64,000 bases of DNA from Candidozyma auris (GCF_003013715.1 NC_072815.1:248001-312000); one strand, 5' to 3'. Positions 19,101 to 28,814 are shown, counted from the stretch's first letter. The notes: generated by a model from the letters alone, not told the origin. Made by a program: numbers and translations.

Positions 19101-20774
19101 ATGGAGGGCCTCACTACCTTTAAGAAGCTTCGTGAGCGCGTATCTCCTCTAAAAGAGGTGGACGAGAACGCGTCGAACTTGGCTTTGCTAAGTACTGAGC
19201 TGTACAGCGATCACCGTATCAAGAAACGCCAGAGCTCGGATCCCTTTGACGATAGGGTGTCTAAAAGGAAATCAAAGCCAAATTCCAACAAGTCACTGTC
19301 TTTAAGAGACTCACGATTTATTCGTGACGAAAACCTCAAATCGTTGTCCCGCGAGAAGACGCCCTCGGAGACGAAGCCTGATGAGAAGAAACCTGAGGAA
19401 CATGTTGAAACAAATGTATCTGAACCCGCAGAGGATGACGAAAACATACCCTTAGAAGTGCTTGAGGAAATGCATAAACTCGAGGAATCTTTCCCCGTTT
19501 TGGCAGAGAAATATCGCCTTATAGACAAGATCGGCGAGGGCACGTTCTCTACCGTGTACAAGGCTGAGGCTGTCAATGGAGCCGTTTTACTTGGTTCTCA
19601 GATGTGGAAGTCGCCTCCACTTCAAAAAGTTCCATCTAAACGAAGCAAAAAGCCAAAGAGAAAGAACCCGTTGGTGGCTCTCAAGCAAATCTATGTGACT
19701 TCGTCGCCTAACAGAATCTACAACGAGCTTAACCTTCTCTACATGCTCAGTGGGAACTCGCATGTTGCTCCTTTGCTTGACATTTTACGTCTTCAAGACC
19801 AGGTCCTAGCCATTCTTCCTTATTACCAGCATGCTGACTTCCGGGATTTTTACAGAGACATCCCCATCAAGGGCATAAAGAAATACATGTGGGAGCTTTT
19901 TCAAGGGCTCGAATTCGTCCACAGCAAAGGAATCATGCATCGTGATTTGAAACCAACAAATTTTTTGTACGATCCATTCAAGGGTAAGGGAGTACTCGTG
20001 GATTTCGGTTTGGCCGAGAAAATGCCCCTGGCGTACTCTCTGAGTAATTCAAGATCAGCCAACACGTGTCCATGTCTATCCGAAGAAAAGTCTTTGCGTC
20101 GAGTTCTGACAAAGCGCCTCAATATAAAGGCTGCTTATCCTAAGGTAGATCAACGTCCTCCTCGACGGGCAAATAGAGCTGGCACAAGAGGCTTCAGAGC
20201 GCCAGAAGTTCTTCTTAAGTGTACAAACCAGTCCACAAAAATAGATGTGTGGTCCGCCGGTGTCATCGGTCTCTCGTTGATTTCCAGGAAATTTCCTCTT
20301 TTCAACTCTCCAGACGACATTGACGCGCTAATAGAAATTCTCTTGATCTTCGGCCAGGATAAACTTCAAAAAGCTGCCGAATTGCATGGGTGTGGGTTGG
20401 AAGTCAACTTGCAAGGCGCAGTGGCAACGAGCTTCAACGGAAACCTTGTCAAGTTCTTGTCATCAGTTCTCCACCACGAGAAAGAAAATGAGAGTATCCC
20501 TACTGATAGTGTTATTCATGACACGCTTGCATATCTCGATCCAAGGCAGCATGTCTTGATCAAACCCACAATTGAAACATCAGACGTCACTGACAATCAG
20601 TATGAAGATTACAGGAAAAAACTAGAAGGTTATACTGATCTCAAGCATTTGTTACAATTGCTATATGGATGCTTTAGTATGGATCCGCTGAAGCGACTTA
20701 GTGCATCTCAGTTGCTAAAATTACCCTTCTTCAGTGAATTAAAGGCACATGAAGATGACGAGGTCGTCCTCTAG
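19101..20774 (+). CDS. CDC7: DDK catalytic subunit, Cdc7 kinase
   Basis: A 557-residue kinase which, with Dbf4, phosphorylates Mcm2-7 to fire replication origins. The first ~130 residues are a charged Ser/Lys-rich extension. The kinase core starts near IGEGTFSTVYKAE. Catalytic elements are HRDLKPTNF, VDFGLAE and GTRGFRAPEVLL. Large family-typical inserts are visible: between the glycine loop and the VALKQI lysine (RSKKPKRKN), between DFG and APE, and in the C-lobe. The terminal DPLKRLSASQLLKLPFF matches subdomain XI. Length is near yeast Cdc7 (507). The ATG at 19101 is the first in frame. It converges on the next gene, 92 bp apart. Confidence 0.94.
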   Translation: MEGLTTFKKLRERVSPLKEVDENASNLALLSTELYSDHRIKKRQSSDPFDDRVSKRKSKPNSNKSLSLRDSRFIRDENLKSLSREKTPSETKPDEKKPEEHVETNVSEPAEDDENIPLEVLEEMHKLEESFPVLAEKYRLIDKIGEGTFSTVYKAEAVNGAVLLGSQMWKSPPLQKVPSKRSKKPKRKNPLVALKQIYVTSSPNRIYNELNLLYMLSGNSHVAPLLDILRLQDQVLAILPYYQHADFRDFYRDIPIKGIKKYMWELFQGLEFVHSKGIMHRDLKPTNFLYDPFKGKGVLVDFGLAEKMPLAYSLSNSRSANTCPCLSEEKSLRRVLTKRLNIKAAYPKVDQRPPRRANRAGTRGFRAPEVLLKCTNQSTKIDVWSAGVIGLSLISRKFPLFNSPDDIDALIEILLIFGQDKLQKAAELHGCGLEVNLQGAVATSFNGNLVKFLSSVLHHEKENESIPTDSVIHDTLAYLDPRQHVLIKPTIETSDVTDNQYEDYRKKLEGYTDLKHLLQLLYGCFSMDPLKRLSASQLLKLPFFSELKAHEDDEVVL

Positions 20775-20866
20775 ATTTGAATCACCTGGTTTTCGATGCA
20801 ATTGGCACGGGTATATATTATATTAAATACGGGGCATCAACATGGGAAATGCATGCACACAATAAA

Positions 20867-22012
20867 TTAGTGAATGGCGTAACTATCCGTGCTAGACACC
20901 AGTTCTGAGCGGTCTCTCTTTTTCGACGGGGTTGCAGTGGTTGGGTCTTTTAAATCAAGGCGTTTCTCAGTCATCTCCATGGTGGCTTTGTTCCATTTTC
21001 TGTTGAGTTCAGTTATAAGCTTGTTTTGCAGACGTATGCTGGAAACCTCCAGAGAAGGAAAACCATGAGGAGGCGGAGACGGCGACCGTAGCGCTCGAAG
21101 AGGATTTAGGGACAGTTGGGGAGAAATGGGTTCATCTCCAATGATATGATTGGGTTTGCGAGAATATTGCAGGGACGGAGATGGGAACTTGGTGTCCGAA
21201 TTCAAAGTATTTGAAACAGAGTTGGGAGAAAGACTCGATTCCAACAATTCCAATTGAAGGTCTTTAGAAAGAAGCATGCGTCGCTTTAGAAACATAGTTT
21301 GCGTAATTGAGGAGCTACGAGCTTTTTTGCGCGAGGCTGAAACGTCTGACTCTTCAGGGCTCAGGCTCCCAGGAGACTGGGAATGTTTATGAGCATTATG
21401 CTGGGTCCATAAGGTGCTTGGCAGATGTGGTTGTAAAGGGGGTGACTGGTTTATATGCTGAGGGGAGGGATGCAGGGGTATAGCATGCTGGGGAAGTGGA
21501 GGGGGAGCTGGGAGGTGATGATTATGATTATGATGATGCAGATGTGGAAGCAGAAAGCCATCGTGGGAGAAGGAAGAGTGTGGAGAGGGCATTGAATCCT
21601 CCAATTGGCTAGCAATTGACGTCAGCGTAGGCGTCGACGAGGCCAGCTGGCCTGCGGCCTTTTTCTTCTCAAACCTGAACTTGAAGTCCTTCTTGACACT
21701 CGACAACAGCAGCACCCTCTGGGCCTTCTCGTTGGAGTTACGACGCCACTTCATCTTCCCATGGACCATGTACAACTCCAGCTCGGAGTCTTCGTCCGAG
21801 ACAATGGCGCTTGAGGTGGTGTTCTTGGATCGCATCTTGTGTCTATTGGAAATGACATAGTTTTCCTTAGGAGTTTCCGAGGGAGACGCTGCTGCTGTTG
21901 CTGGGCCCATCGAGCTCAAGCTAGCCGTGCTGTTGTTGCGAGTGGGGCGAATGTAGTTATCGTCAATGGAAACTATGGAGTTTCGAGGCAGCTCGAGGCT
22001 GATGATGGACAT
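20867..22012 (-). CDS. Low-complexity basic protein, function unknown
   Basis: A 381-residue protein that I do not recognise. Residues ~1-75 are Ser/Thr-rich. A short more ordered, basic block follows (LYMVHGKMKWRRNSNEKAQR, VKKDFKFRFEKKKAAG). The middle is a His/Pro-rich tract (LPHLHHHNHNHHLPAPPPLP). Several SP/TP and SPxxS sites suggest a CDK or MAPK substrate. A C-terminal helix SIRLQNKLITELNRKWNKA precedes a basic KKRDR tail. The composition fits a nuclear regulatory protein, but that is inference. The start is the first ATG of this frame. An overlapping Ser-rich open frame just upstream (21963-22181) raises the possibility that the true N-terminus is longer through a frameshift or an unseen intron. 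Confidence 0.65.
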   Translation of the reverse strand: MSIISLELPRNSIVSIDDNYIRPTRNNSTASLSSMGPATAAASPSETPKENYVISNRHKMRSKNTTSSAIVSDEDSELELYMVHGKMKWRRNSNEKAQRVLLLSSVKKDFKFRFEKKKAAGQLASSTPTLTSIASQLEDSMPSPHSSFSHDGFLLPHLHHHNHNHHLPAPPPLPQHAIPLHPSPQHINQSPPLQPHLPSTLWTQHNAHKHSQSPGSLSPEESDVSASRKKARSSSITQTMFLKRRMLLSKDLQLELLESSLSPNSVSNTLNSDTKFPSPSLQYSRKPNHIIGDEPISPQLSLNPLRALRSPSPPPHGFPSLEVSSIRLQNKLITELNRKWNKATMEMTEKRLDLKDPTTATPSKKRDRSELVSSTDSYAIH

Positions 22013-22181
22013 GCTTCTTTGGTGGGCGGAGGGTTGAGCCGATCGAGTTCATCGAAGAAGACCGCTGTTTCTTGCCCACCACGAGTCCAGGAGGCCTTAT
22101 GAGACGAGGACTCGAGGAGCCACTGAGACACTCGGACGAGCTGATAGGGCTGATTCTGTCTTTGTCCTTCTGAGTGCTCAT
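21963..22181 (-). CDS. Ser-rich small ORF overlapping the start of the 20867-22012 gene in another frame
   Basis: A 72-residue ATG-initiated frame (MSTQKDKDRISPISSSECLS, later PRLIRPPGLVVGKKQRSSS and GSTLRPPKKH). Its Ser/Pro and basic composition resembles the downstream protein, which it overlaps by 50 bp in a different frame. It may be the true N-terminus joined by a frameshift or intron, an upstream ORF, or chance. I cannot place a convincing splice pair: no TACTAAC lies in the overlap. Confidence 0.3.
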   Translation of the reverse strand: MSTQKDKDRISPISSSECLSGSSSPRLIRPPGLVVGKKQRSSSMNSIGSTLRPPKKHVHHQPRAASKLHSFH

Positions 22182-22607
22182 GGACAACCAAAAAAAAATA
22201 AATATGACAGGCTGCTTACAGCCCAGATGAAGAAGTGGCAAGTGCACGTGCAGTGGACGAGCCTTCAGAGTAAGACAGTCTAGGTAGACAAGTAGTATGT
22301 GACCAGGATAAAGGGTAGACTTGTCCTGTTATTGTAAAAGCGTCTTTACGCAATCTCCTGTGTATAAGCCCAGAAAGAAACCAAGCCCTTCCCTGCGATG
22401 AGAGCTGTACATACCATGGGAAAGTCAAAGATAAGATCGGTCTGAAGAAAAGATAAAACAAATAGAGGACCAGGAACAGGCTCTATATTTAGCTTGCTCG
22501 AGAAATATGTTGGAAAAGTCAGTGAGTTGCAGTCATGTGGGGCGGATTCGGTGCTCTATTTAAAGTTGGCGGGTGCCCCAGACCCTGCACGACTGGTACA
22601 TAGTTTT

Positions 22608-22617
22608 GGCTGCGAAA
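22608..22617 (+). promoter_or_regulatory. Recurrent intergenic motif GGCTGCGAAA, copy 6
   Basis: An exact match in the context GTTTTGGCTGCGAAAAGAGG, within the long region between the unknown minus-strand gene and RPF2. Confidence 0.6.
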
Positions 22618-23463
22618 AGAGGTAGGTAAATGGAGGCTTCAGATAGGGAAGTTGAGAAACTATAGCAATGCAACATATGAGTTGAATTTTGGAAGAGTTA
22701 CTCGGAGAAGTGCAAATTGTCCAATAGAAAAGGGTGAAAGTTGGATTGATGAAAAGTATATGTGTAGAACAAAGGAGAATAAGCCAGTACTAAATTAACG
22801 CAGAGAGACGTTTGTAATTATAGCTTAGATACACTGTAGAGTACAGTTGAATGCTTGTTGTTCAGAGTTGAGCGGCCATTGGATGAGCGGTATTAGAGTA
22901 TTCTTCCGGAAGTCAGTGGTTTAGCCTTACGGAAACAGATGTCTGAAATAGAAGGATCAAAATGTAATCGTAATCGTAATCTCAGGTGATTGTGCCATAG
23001 AATTCCTTGAAATGAGCTCCTGGACACCAGAAATCAGAGTCAATTTGCCGTGCACTGTCTTGAAGAAGGTAGTTTTAGAACCAAAAACTGCATTGGTCTA
23101 GTCGTACTAATTAGCCATTTGGTTAATAATCAGAAGCAAGAATTCCATTGATTTCCTCCGTCAAGGAGATGTATCATCTCAATACTTCATCATTGCCTTC
23201 ATGCCTTGATCAAGATTTTAGCCGCTACTGCTTCTTCACCAAATCCAACCAAAAGAATCGATTTAAGGATGCTGGTCAAGTTGCGTTAAGTTTATATTTA
23301 CGTTGAAGAGTCTGATTAGACAAATCGCCTCTCTCTGACCTTTTGCACGGCTTAACTTGTAGTCCCATGAAAGTGAGATTCGCTGCCTATTGCATTATGA
23401 AGCCAAAAGTTTGAGACACTATCAAAATCCAACAACGATTGAGTCATGTTGATTTCTGTTCCA

Positions 23464-23567
23464 CTCATCTTTTTTCTCATCATGATGCTCATCAATGCGG
23501 AAGGGTCCTTTCCAGTCCCCAAACCTGTGTGTGCGACCTACATCTACATGGTAATTTTCTCGATGAG
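23464..23567. promoter_or_regulatory. PAC-like core cluster upstream of RPF2
   Basis: Four GATGAG/CTCATC cores lie at 23464-23469, 23476-23481, 23488-23493 and 23562-23567, all within 125 bp of the RPF2 ATG. PAC elements drive coordinated ribosome-biogenesis transcription in yeasts. Clustering at this gene type supports the reading. Confidence 0.5.
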
Positions 23568-23588
23568 CATCTTTACTACTCTATCGTC

Positions 23589-24598
23589 ATGATCAGAACA
23601 ATGTATGTAAAAGAAATACTCACGATAAAAGACATTTACTAACTGATAGCAAACCAAAGAACGCCCGTTCCAAGAGAGCGTTGGCTAACAAGGAGGCGAA
23701 ACTTGTGGAAAACACAAAAAGTGCCCTTTTTGTTCCTGGATCCACAGGCAACAAATTCTTACACGATGCCATGGTGGACTTGATGGCCTTGAAGAAACCC
23801 GATGCCAAAATGTTCACCAAGAAGAATGAAGTAAGACCTTTCGAGGATGCCTCCACCCTCGAATTCTTTTCCGAGAAGAACGATACCTCCTTGATGGTGT
23901 TCTCCACATCCAACAAGAAAAGACCCAACACCCTTGTTTTCACTAGGTTCTTCAATCACGCAGTCTATGATATGATCGAATTATCGATTCAAAATAACCA
24001 CAAGCTCATCACCGAATTCAAGAAGCTCACGTTTAATATTGGTCTCAAACCAATGTTCACATTCAACGGCCCTGCTTTCGACTCCCATCCAGTATATCAG
24101 CAAGTGAAGTCATTGTTCATGGACTTTTACCGTGGTGACCAGACTGACCTTCAGGACGTGGCGGGTTTGCAATACATCATCTCTCTCTCCGTTGCCGAAA
24201 TCGAGGACCCAAATTCCAAGGAGTTACCACTAGTGCATTTCAGAGTATACAAGTTGAAGTCATACAGGAGTGGGCAGAAGTTGCCCCGTGTTGAGGTGGA
24301 CGAAATAGGCCCCAGATTTGACTTCAAGATCGGCAGGAGATTGACTCCTGCGCCAGAGGTCGAAAAGGAGGCGCTTGCCAAACCCAAGCAGCTCCAGCCA
24401 AAGGAGAAGAAGAATGTTACGATGGACTCTATGGGTGATAAGGTGGCCAAGATCCACGTGGGCAACCAGGACTTGAGCAAGTTGCAGACAAGGAAGATGA
24501 AGGGTCTCAAGCTGAAGTATGACCAGGTCGACGAAACAGAGTTCGACGAGGAGGATTACATCGAAGAGCCAGCAGAGAAGAAGCAAAGAACTGAGTAA
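23589..24598 (+). CDS. RPF2: Brix-domain 60S assembly factor Rpf2, spliced
   Basis: A 320-residue nucleolar protein after splicing. With Rrs1 it delivers the 5S RNP (5S rRNA, uL5, uL18) to pre-60S particles. Exon 1 is only 14 nt (23589-23602: M-I-R-T plus two bases of an Ile codon). Exon 2 (23650-24598) gives IKPKNARSKRALANKEAKLV, restoring the N-terminus seen in yeast Rpf2. The Brix domain follows: FEDASTLEFFSEKNDTSLMV, KPMFTFNGPAFDSHPVYQQV, LQDVAGLQYIISL, VEVDEIGPRFDFKIGR. The C-terminal tail is acidic and includes LQTRKMKGLK. Taking the first ATG inside exon 2 would lose about 15 conserved residues. A PAC-like cluster lies just upstream. Confidence 0.93.
23603..23649 (+). other. Intron of RPF2 (47 nt, phase 2)
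   Basis: The 5' splice site is GTATGT (23603-23608), the branch site TACTAAC is at 23637-23643, and TGATAG ends the intron at 23649, 6 nt after the heptamer. The exon 1 fragment AT joins C to make ATC (Ile), giving MIRTIKPKNAR, which matches the yeast protein. Confidence 0.9.
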
Positions 24599-24644
24599 TC
24601 ATCAGCTATTCTTTGGTAGGCTCTGTTTTGGTAGAGTGTCTGGT

Positions 24645-24654
24645 GGCTGCAAAA
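24645..24654 (+). promoter_or_regulatory. Recurrent intergenic motif, variant GGCTGCAAAA, copy 7
   Basis: The A-variant of the motif, about 450 bp upstream of NUP133 and 50 bp after the RPF2 stop. Confidence 0.45.
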
Positions 24655-25032
24655 TGCGACGCTGTACATAAATGTAACATACTTAGCAGGAGGAAGAAAG
24701 GTTGCAAATATGAAGTGAGCAAGGTTGCTTTAAGTAGGCTTTTGACTTGGGATTTTCATTTGCTACCCGCTCTTACTCATATAAAATACATCGACTTAGA
24801 ATTGTAACTTTCGTATGAAATAGTAGTAGACGTCCTTGTGCTGTTGTGTGCTATATGCACCGCACACCGTCCTTCGTGGTTTTGTCAGTGCTATCACTGG
24901 AATAAAGACGCATCTCTTATTTTAGCACAAAAATTAGGAACCTCAATAGGCTCACACCCTTCTAACCCCCAATTACTTGTATTCTACTTTGTAAAACTTT
25001 GCACTGGACGTGGTGATAGATGCTACCCAGAT

Positions 25033-25038
25033 CACGTG
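25033..25038. promoter_or_regulatory. E-box CACGTG upstream of NUP133
   Basis: A CACGTG core in GATCACGTGCG, 58-63 bp before the NUP133 ATG. It is a candidate Cbf1-type site. Confidence 0.35.
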
Positions 25039-25095
25039 CGAAAAGTGCTAAAACACTCATCACCACAACATATTCAAATACTGCAACACAGAAGG

Positions 25096-28000
25096 ATGTT
25101 CAAGCCCCGAAAATTCGACAGGGACCCGTCGCTGGCGTCTGTGAAATATTCAAATGTCGATCTTACTACAGACTCAGCTCAATCGACGTCCTTCTTCAAC
25201 ACCACAGCTTTTGCCGGTTGGGAACTCACCAAGAATGATAAATACTGTGTTTCTCGGCTTCCGGCGTTGCCTGTGCTTCTAGAGTCGACTATGGACGCGG
25301 ACGGGGCTGACGAAATCATCTTCAACGGCTACGCCGATCATGCCACAAAATTCGCCTTGGTTGTGGGACCCAAAGCTATCAATGTCTGGCCATATAGATC
25401 TACAGATACTTCACCGCTCACATTTGAGTTTCCACTTGGCGATGCCCAGAGCCAAGAATTGACACTTGCTATTTTGACCAGACCCTCTGGACCTGTGACT
25501 ATGGATCCTGGTTTGGTGATAATTGAGACGATACAAGGTAGAGTACGTTTCTACGAAAGTGTGCAACACGCCCCAGCGCTTGGCATCATCAACAGTGCAA
25601 ACATCGAGACGAGAGTTGATCTTAAAAATGGCGAATACATTACCTTAGCCGAGAATGTGGAGCCTGCGGGCATAGTTGTTGCTACGAACTTCAAGAGGGT
25701 GGTGCTTGTGAGTCTTCGAGATGTCCAGGGAAGCCCAAGTTTGTCGACAGTAGAGCTCACAGGTCCACTGAGGGCACTGAGACTCTTCTCGTTTTTCAGT
25801 TCGAAAACAGGTTCCGAGGCTGGAGATGAGATTGTCAATATTAGACTGGGTGGCAGTAACGGCAACGAGCAGGAGATCATTGTTCAGGACTCCAAAGGAA
25901 CCTATAAGAAGTTTTACTGCAATCTCGCCAATGGAAGAGCATTTGTTGACCATAAGAAAACTCTCCATTATAACTTAACCCCCTATTTGGAGAATAATAT
26001 TGACGGAATCATTCCTGGAGCCCTCATCAACACCAAGTTTGTGGGGATTTGGAATCTCAATGTTGCTGGCGCAAAAAACTTGCACACTGCTTTGGTCAGT
26101 GTCGAGAGCTTTATCAACGGCACAGCAGAGATCATCTTGCTCTTGGTCACCTTGAAGATCGATCAAAGTGGCGTCCTTTTGTATGGCTCTCATCAATTAC
26201 CCAAAACTCCTTCCTTAAAAGAAGACACAAAGCCTCAGCTTTTTATTCCCAGTCCAGGTGCCACTGCGTTTGTCGTTGTGGGTAATTCCGTTATTATGAC
26301 CGACTTGAACACTCCCTTTCTTCAACAAAACGACCTGGGTGAGCCTTCTTTCACGTACTTCAAACCCCAATGGGAGGACGTTGTTAAGCTCAAGCCCACT
26401 GTTGAAATTGTCGGTCTTGGCTATGAAAATTTAGAAGGTAAATCAACAAACCCGTCGCTTGTTCTTATCACTAAGAATTATGGTGTCTTGAGGGTTGAGA
26501 GGTTCCCAGAGACCACTCAATCAAAGCTGCAGCAAGTAAGGGACCCTACTGATCCAGTATACTTGCTCAAGTCTCACATGCAACAAGCTGTCTTTTACAG
26601 GCTGTCTGAGGCTATGGACTTTGATGTTGACCCTATTTACCTGTTGGAGGATGTGAATGCTGGGGTAAAGAGTATTGTAGATGAAGTGATGAACTCACTG
26701 AGCTCGTCGCTTCCCCCAATATTTTCGTCTACAAGGGATTCCCTCTTGACGAGAGCTAATGCTCTACGGGAACTAGTTGTGTTCGTGCAAGGCAACTTTG
26801 TGGAGTTTTGGCCCCTAGTGATCCCGCAGATTGTTGACGCTCTCGAAAAGTTGGATGCTGCTCAACACTTGTGGGCTCTAATTGACTCTGGATCTGCCGA
26901 GGCTGCTCTTTTGAAGGAGAGAATCACTACTATCATCCAAGAATCACGTTATGTTGCTAGCTCTACAGATATTGTGAGATCGTTCTTCACCTATGAAGTG
27001 GAAAAAATCGACATCTTGACGACTGAGCTCCTCAAATCATTGCAGTCATCCAACTATTCTGACCGTACTGTGATAAAGATTCTTATTGGCGTTTTATATG
27101 AAGGTGTGTTGAAGAACGAAGCTAGATACGTGTCAGACGTCCCTGAGATCAAGCCTACTAAGCACTGGCTTTACAAAACTGATTTACTTGATGTCGCCTG
27201 TACAGCTTTCCAGAAAGCTTATGGTTCTTCTAGTCGGGCGTTTGACACCTTCTCATCACAAGATAGATTGGATCTAGTTAGTTTGTGTGAGGCGCTTTAC
27301 TACACCATCACAAGAGCAATTCAAGCAATGCAAGACAAGGATGATCATAACCTTGCATCCTACGTCAATTGGTACAGAACGAATCGCAAAGTCTGGATTG
27401 CGGCTTTGTTGAAGCATGGACTCGTCGAAGAGGCGAAGGCCATTGCTGAGAAGTTCCAAGACTTCTTTTCGCTTGCATACATTTTAGAAACCGAACGCGA
27501 TAGTATTCCAAATGATGTGGTTGACAATCAGATCAATCAATACATTGAGGTACATGGCTACGAGTTTGCATCCAAATTATTTGAACATTACATGAAGGCG
27601 GATCAAGTCCAGCGTATTCTACTCAACTATAAAGACAACAAGTATCTTGATCAATTTTTGCGAGCTAACTCTAAAAGACATGCCCAGGTCGCATGGATTC
27701 ACCATTTGCAATGCAAAGACTTTGAAAACGCATCAAAAGTTCTCAACTCACTCGCCTCCAGGAAGGAAACGGATAATCAAGAGAATCGTGAATTATGTCT
27801 CTCTTTGGCGAAGTTAACTGCAATTGCCGCAAAGTTTGATCAGCACGGAACACCAAACGCGATGAATCTCGAGTACTCTATAATTGAGACAGAAAACAAT
27901 CTTGTGGCTGTTCGGATACAAAATCACCTACATGAGATTTTGTCAGGGTTTGTTCAAAACAAAAAAGAATTAATAACTATGGAGTACTTTCAGCAAAACT

Positions 28001-28506
28001 TTGTCAATCCAAATTTGGGGGAGGGTGCCATAGAAGAAGTCAGCTCTTTCTTCGATAGATTTGCTAATCAAAAGGTCTTGACAAAGGAACAGCTCATAGC
28101 CATTCTCACAAGTGTCAAACCAATTGGTCAATTGAAGCTGGTATTCAGCGATGCATTGAAAGTTTCACTGACCATTGAAAATGATCTAGTTTTCCAGGAA
28201 CAAGCAACAAAAGTATGGTTGCGATTATTGACCACGACTGATGATTGGGACAAAATTACAGACACGAGCGAAAACACTGACGATGTCAATAAGGCCAAAG
28301 TCCGCGACTCGATCTTCTTCCACACGTTATCACAACTTGAAGGAAATAGCGAGCATTTCAAGTATCTCGATGTGCTTTTGAGCAATGCTGAAAAGAACCC
28401 CGGCGGTGATGCCATTGAGAAAAAGCTCCACAGACTTGTCACAGAGAAGTCGTTGAAACTCTGGGTTGAAAGCATTAAAGCTGATGTAATTGCGCTGACG
28501 CGTTAA
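25096..28506 (+). CDS. NUP133: Nucleoporin Nup133
   Basis: A 1136-residue scaffold nucleoporin of the Y (Nup84) complex in the nuclear pore. The N-terminal half (to about residue 480) is beta-rich with propeller-like repeats and starts MFKPRKFDRDPSLASVKYS. The C-terminal half is an alpha-solenoid with typical segments such as YFQQNF and the KLFEHYMK-like helices. Overall length is close to yeast Nup133 (1157). The first ATG at 25096 follows 86 open but ATG-less codons. Its TAA stop overlaps the TAA stop of convergent DAD2 within the palindrome TTAA. No transmembrane or FG-repeat region is seen, as expected for a Y-complex member. Confidence 0.85.
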   Translation: MFKPRKFDRDPSLASVKYSNVDLTTDSAQSTSFFNTTAFAGWELTKNDKYCVSRLPALPVLLESTMDADGADEIIFNGYADHATKFALVVGPKAINVWPYRSTDTSPLTFEFPLGDAQSQELTLAILTRPSGPVTMDPGLVIIETIQGRVRFYESVQHAPALGIINSANIETRVDLKNGEYITLAENVEPAGIVVATNFKRVVLVSLRDVQGSPSLSTVELTGPLRALRLFSFFSSKTGSEAGDEIVNIRLGGSNGNEQEIIVQDSKGTYKKFYCNLANGRAFVDHKKTLHYNLTPYLENNIDGIIPGALINTKFVGIWNLNVAGAKNLHTALVSVESFINGTAEIILLLVTLKIDQSGVLLYGSHQLPKTPSLKEDTKPQLFIPSPGATAFVVVGNSVIMTDLNTPFLQQNDLGEPSFTYFKPQWEDVVKLKPTVEIVGLGYENLEGKSTNPSLVLITKNYGVLRVERFPETTQSKLQQVRDPTDPVYLLKSHMQQAVFYRLSEAMDFDVDPIYLLEDVNAGVKSIVDEVMNSLSSSLPPIFSSTRDSLLTRANALRELVVFVQGNFVEFWPLVIPQIVDALEKLDAAQHLWALIDSGSAEAALLKERITTIIQESRYVASSTDIVRSFFTYEVEKIDILTTELLKSLQSSNYSDRTVIKILIGVLYEGVLKNEARYVSDVPEIKPTKHWLYKTDLLDVACTAFQKAYGSSSRAFDTFSSQDRLDLVSLCEALYYTITRAIQAMQDKDDHNLASYVNWYRTNRKVWIAALLKHGLVEEAKAIAEKFQDFFSLAYILETERDSIPNDVVDNQINQYIEVHGYEFASKLFEHYMKADQVQRILLNYKDNKYLDQFLRANSKRHAQVAWIHHLQCKDFENASKVLNSLASRKETDNQENRELCLSLAKLTAIAAKFDQHGTPNAMNLEYSIIETENNLVAVRIQNHLHEILSGFVQNKKELITMEYFQQNFVNPNLGEGAIEEVSSFFDRFANQKVLTKEQLIAILTSVKPIGQLKLVFSDALKVSLTIENDLVFQEQATKVWLRLLTTTDDWDKITDTSENTDDVNKAKVRDSIFFHTLSQLEGNSEHFKYLDVLLSNAEKNPGGDAIEKKLHRLVTEKSLKLWVESIKADVIALTR

Positions 28507-28814
28507 CTTTCTGCTTCTCCAGATTCTTTATCTAGCTTTATCCTGACCAAAGTTTCTGGCAAGGGATGCTGCTCCTCATAGTCTTTGGCACTATACTTCA
28601 TGACGCCCATCGACGCTAGGCTTATGGAGTTAATAACGTTCTGCCAATTGGACAAGATTAGTGCGACGCTCTCGACGCCTTCCCCCATGGTTTGAAGTTT
28701 TTCCTGAATTTCTTCGAGCTGCAATACGAGATCATAGGTGTACTTGTTGAGCACTTTGAGCTGCAGAAGTTCCTCTTTTTTCTTCTCTATTGCAGTTTGG
28801 ACGGAACTTTTCAT
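28503..28814 (-). CDS. DAD2: DASH/Dam1 complex subunit Dad2
   Basis: A 103-residue coiled-coil protein of the DASH complex, which couples kinetochores to spindle microtubule ends. It aligns with yeast Dad2 from the N-terminal helix (IEKKKEELLQLKVLNKYTYD) through EKLQTMGEGVESVALILSNW and SLASMGVMKYSAKDYE to the diagnostic C-terminal LPETLVRIKLD. Length is similar to other Dad2 proteins once yeast's acidic insertion is discounted. The 3' end overlaps the NUP133 stop by 4 bp. The 5' end is 152 bp from the divergent shugoshin-like gene. Confidence 0.9.
   Translation of the reverse strand: MKSSVQTAIEKKKEELLQLKVLNKYTYDLVLQLEEIQEKLQTMGEGVESVALILSNWQNVINSISLASMGVMKYSAKDYEEQHPLPETLVRIKLDKESGEAES

Larger units (their letters stand above)
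22182..23588. other. Long divergent intergenic region upstream of RPF2
   Basis: About 1.4 kb. It contains an E-box GCACGTGC (22243-22250), an isolated GTATGT on the minus strand near 22411-22420 immediately after an ATG, the recurrent motif at 22608-22617, three TAATCG units near 22966, and a cluster of PAC-like cores at 23464-23567. No supported gene is present. Confidence 0.5.
24599..25095. other. Intergenic RPF2-NUP133
   Basis: About 500 bp. It carries the GGCTGCAAAA variant of the recurrent motif at 24645-24654 and an E-box CACGTG at 25033-25038, 58-63 bp before NUP133. The NUP133 frame is open upstream but has no ATG. Confidence 0.5.

Noticed and set aside
28498..28503. ACGCGT at the NUP133 3' end
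   Set aside because: It lies in the last codons of NUP133 and at the 3' end of DAD2, not in a promoter, so it is unlikely to be an MCB.
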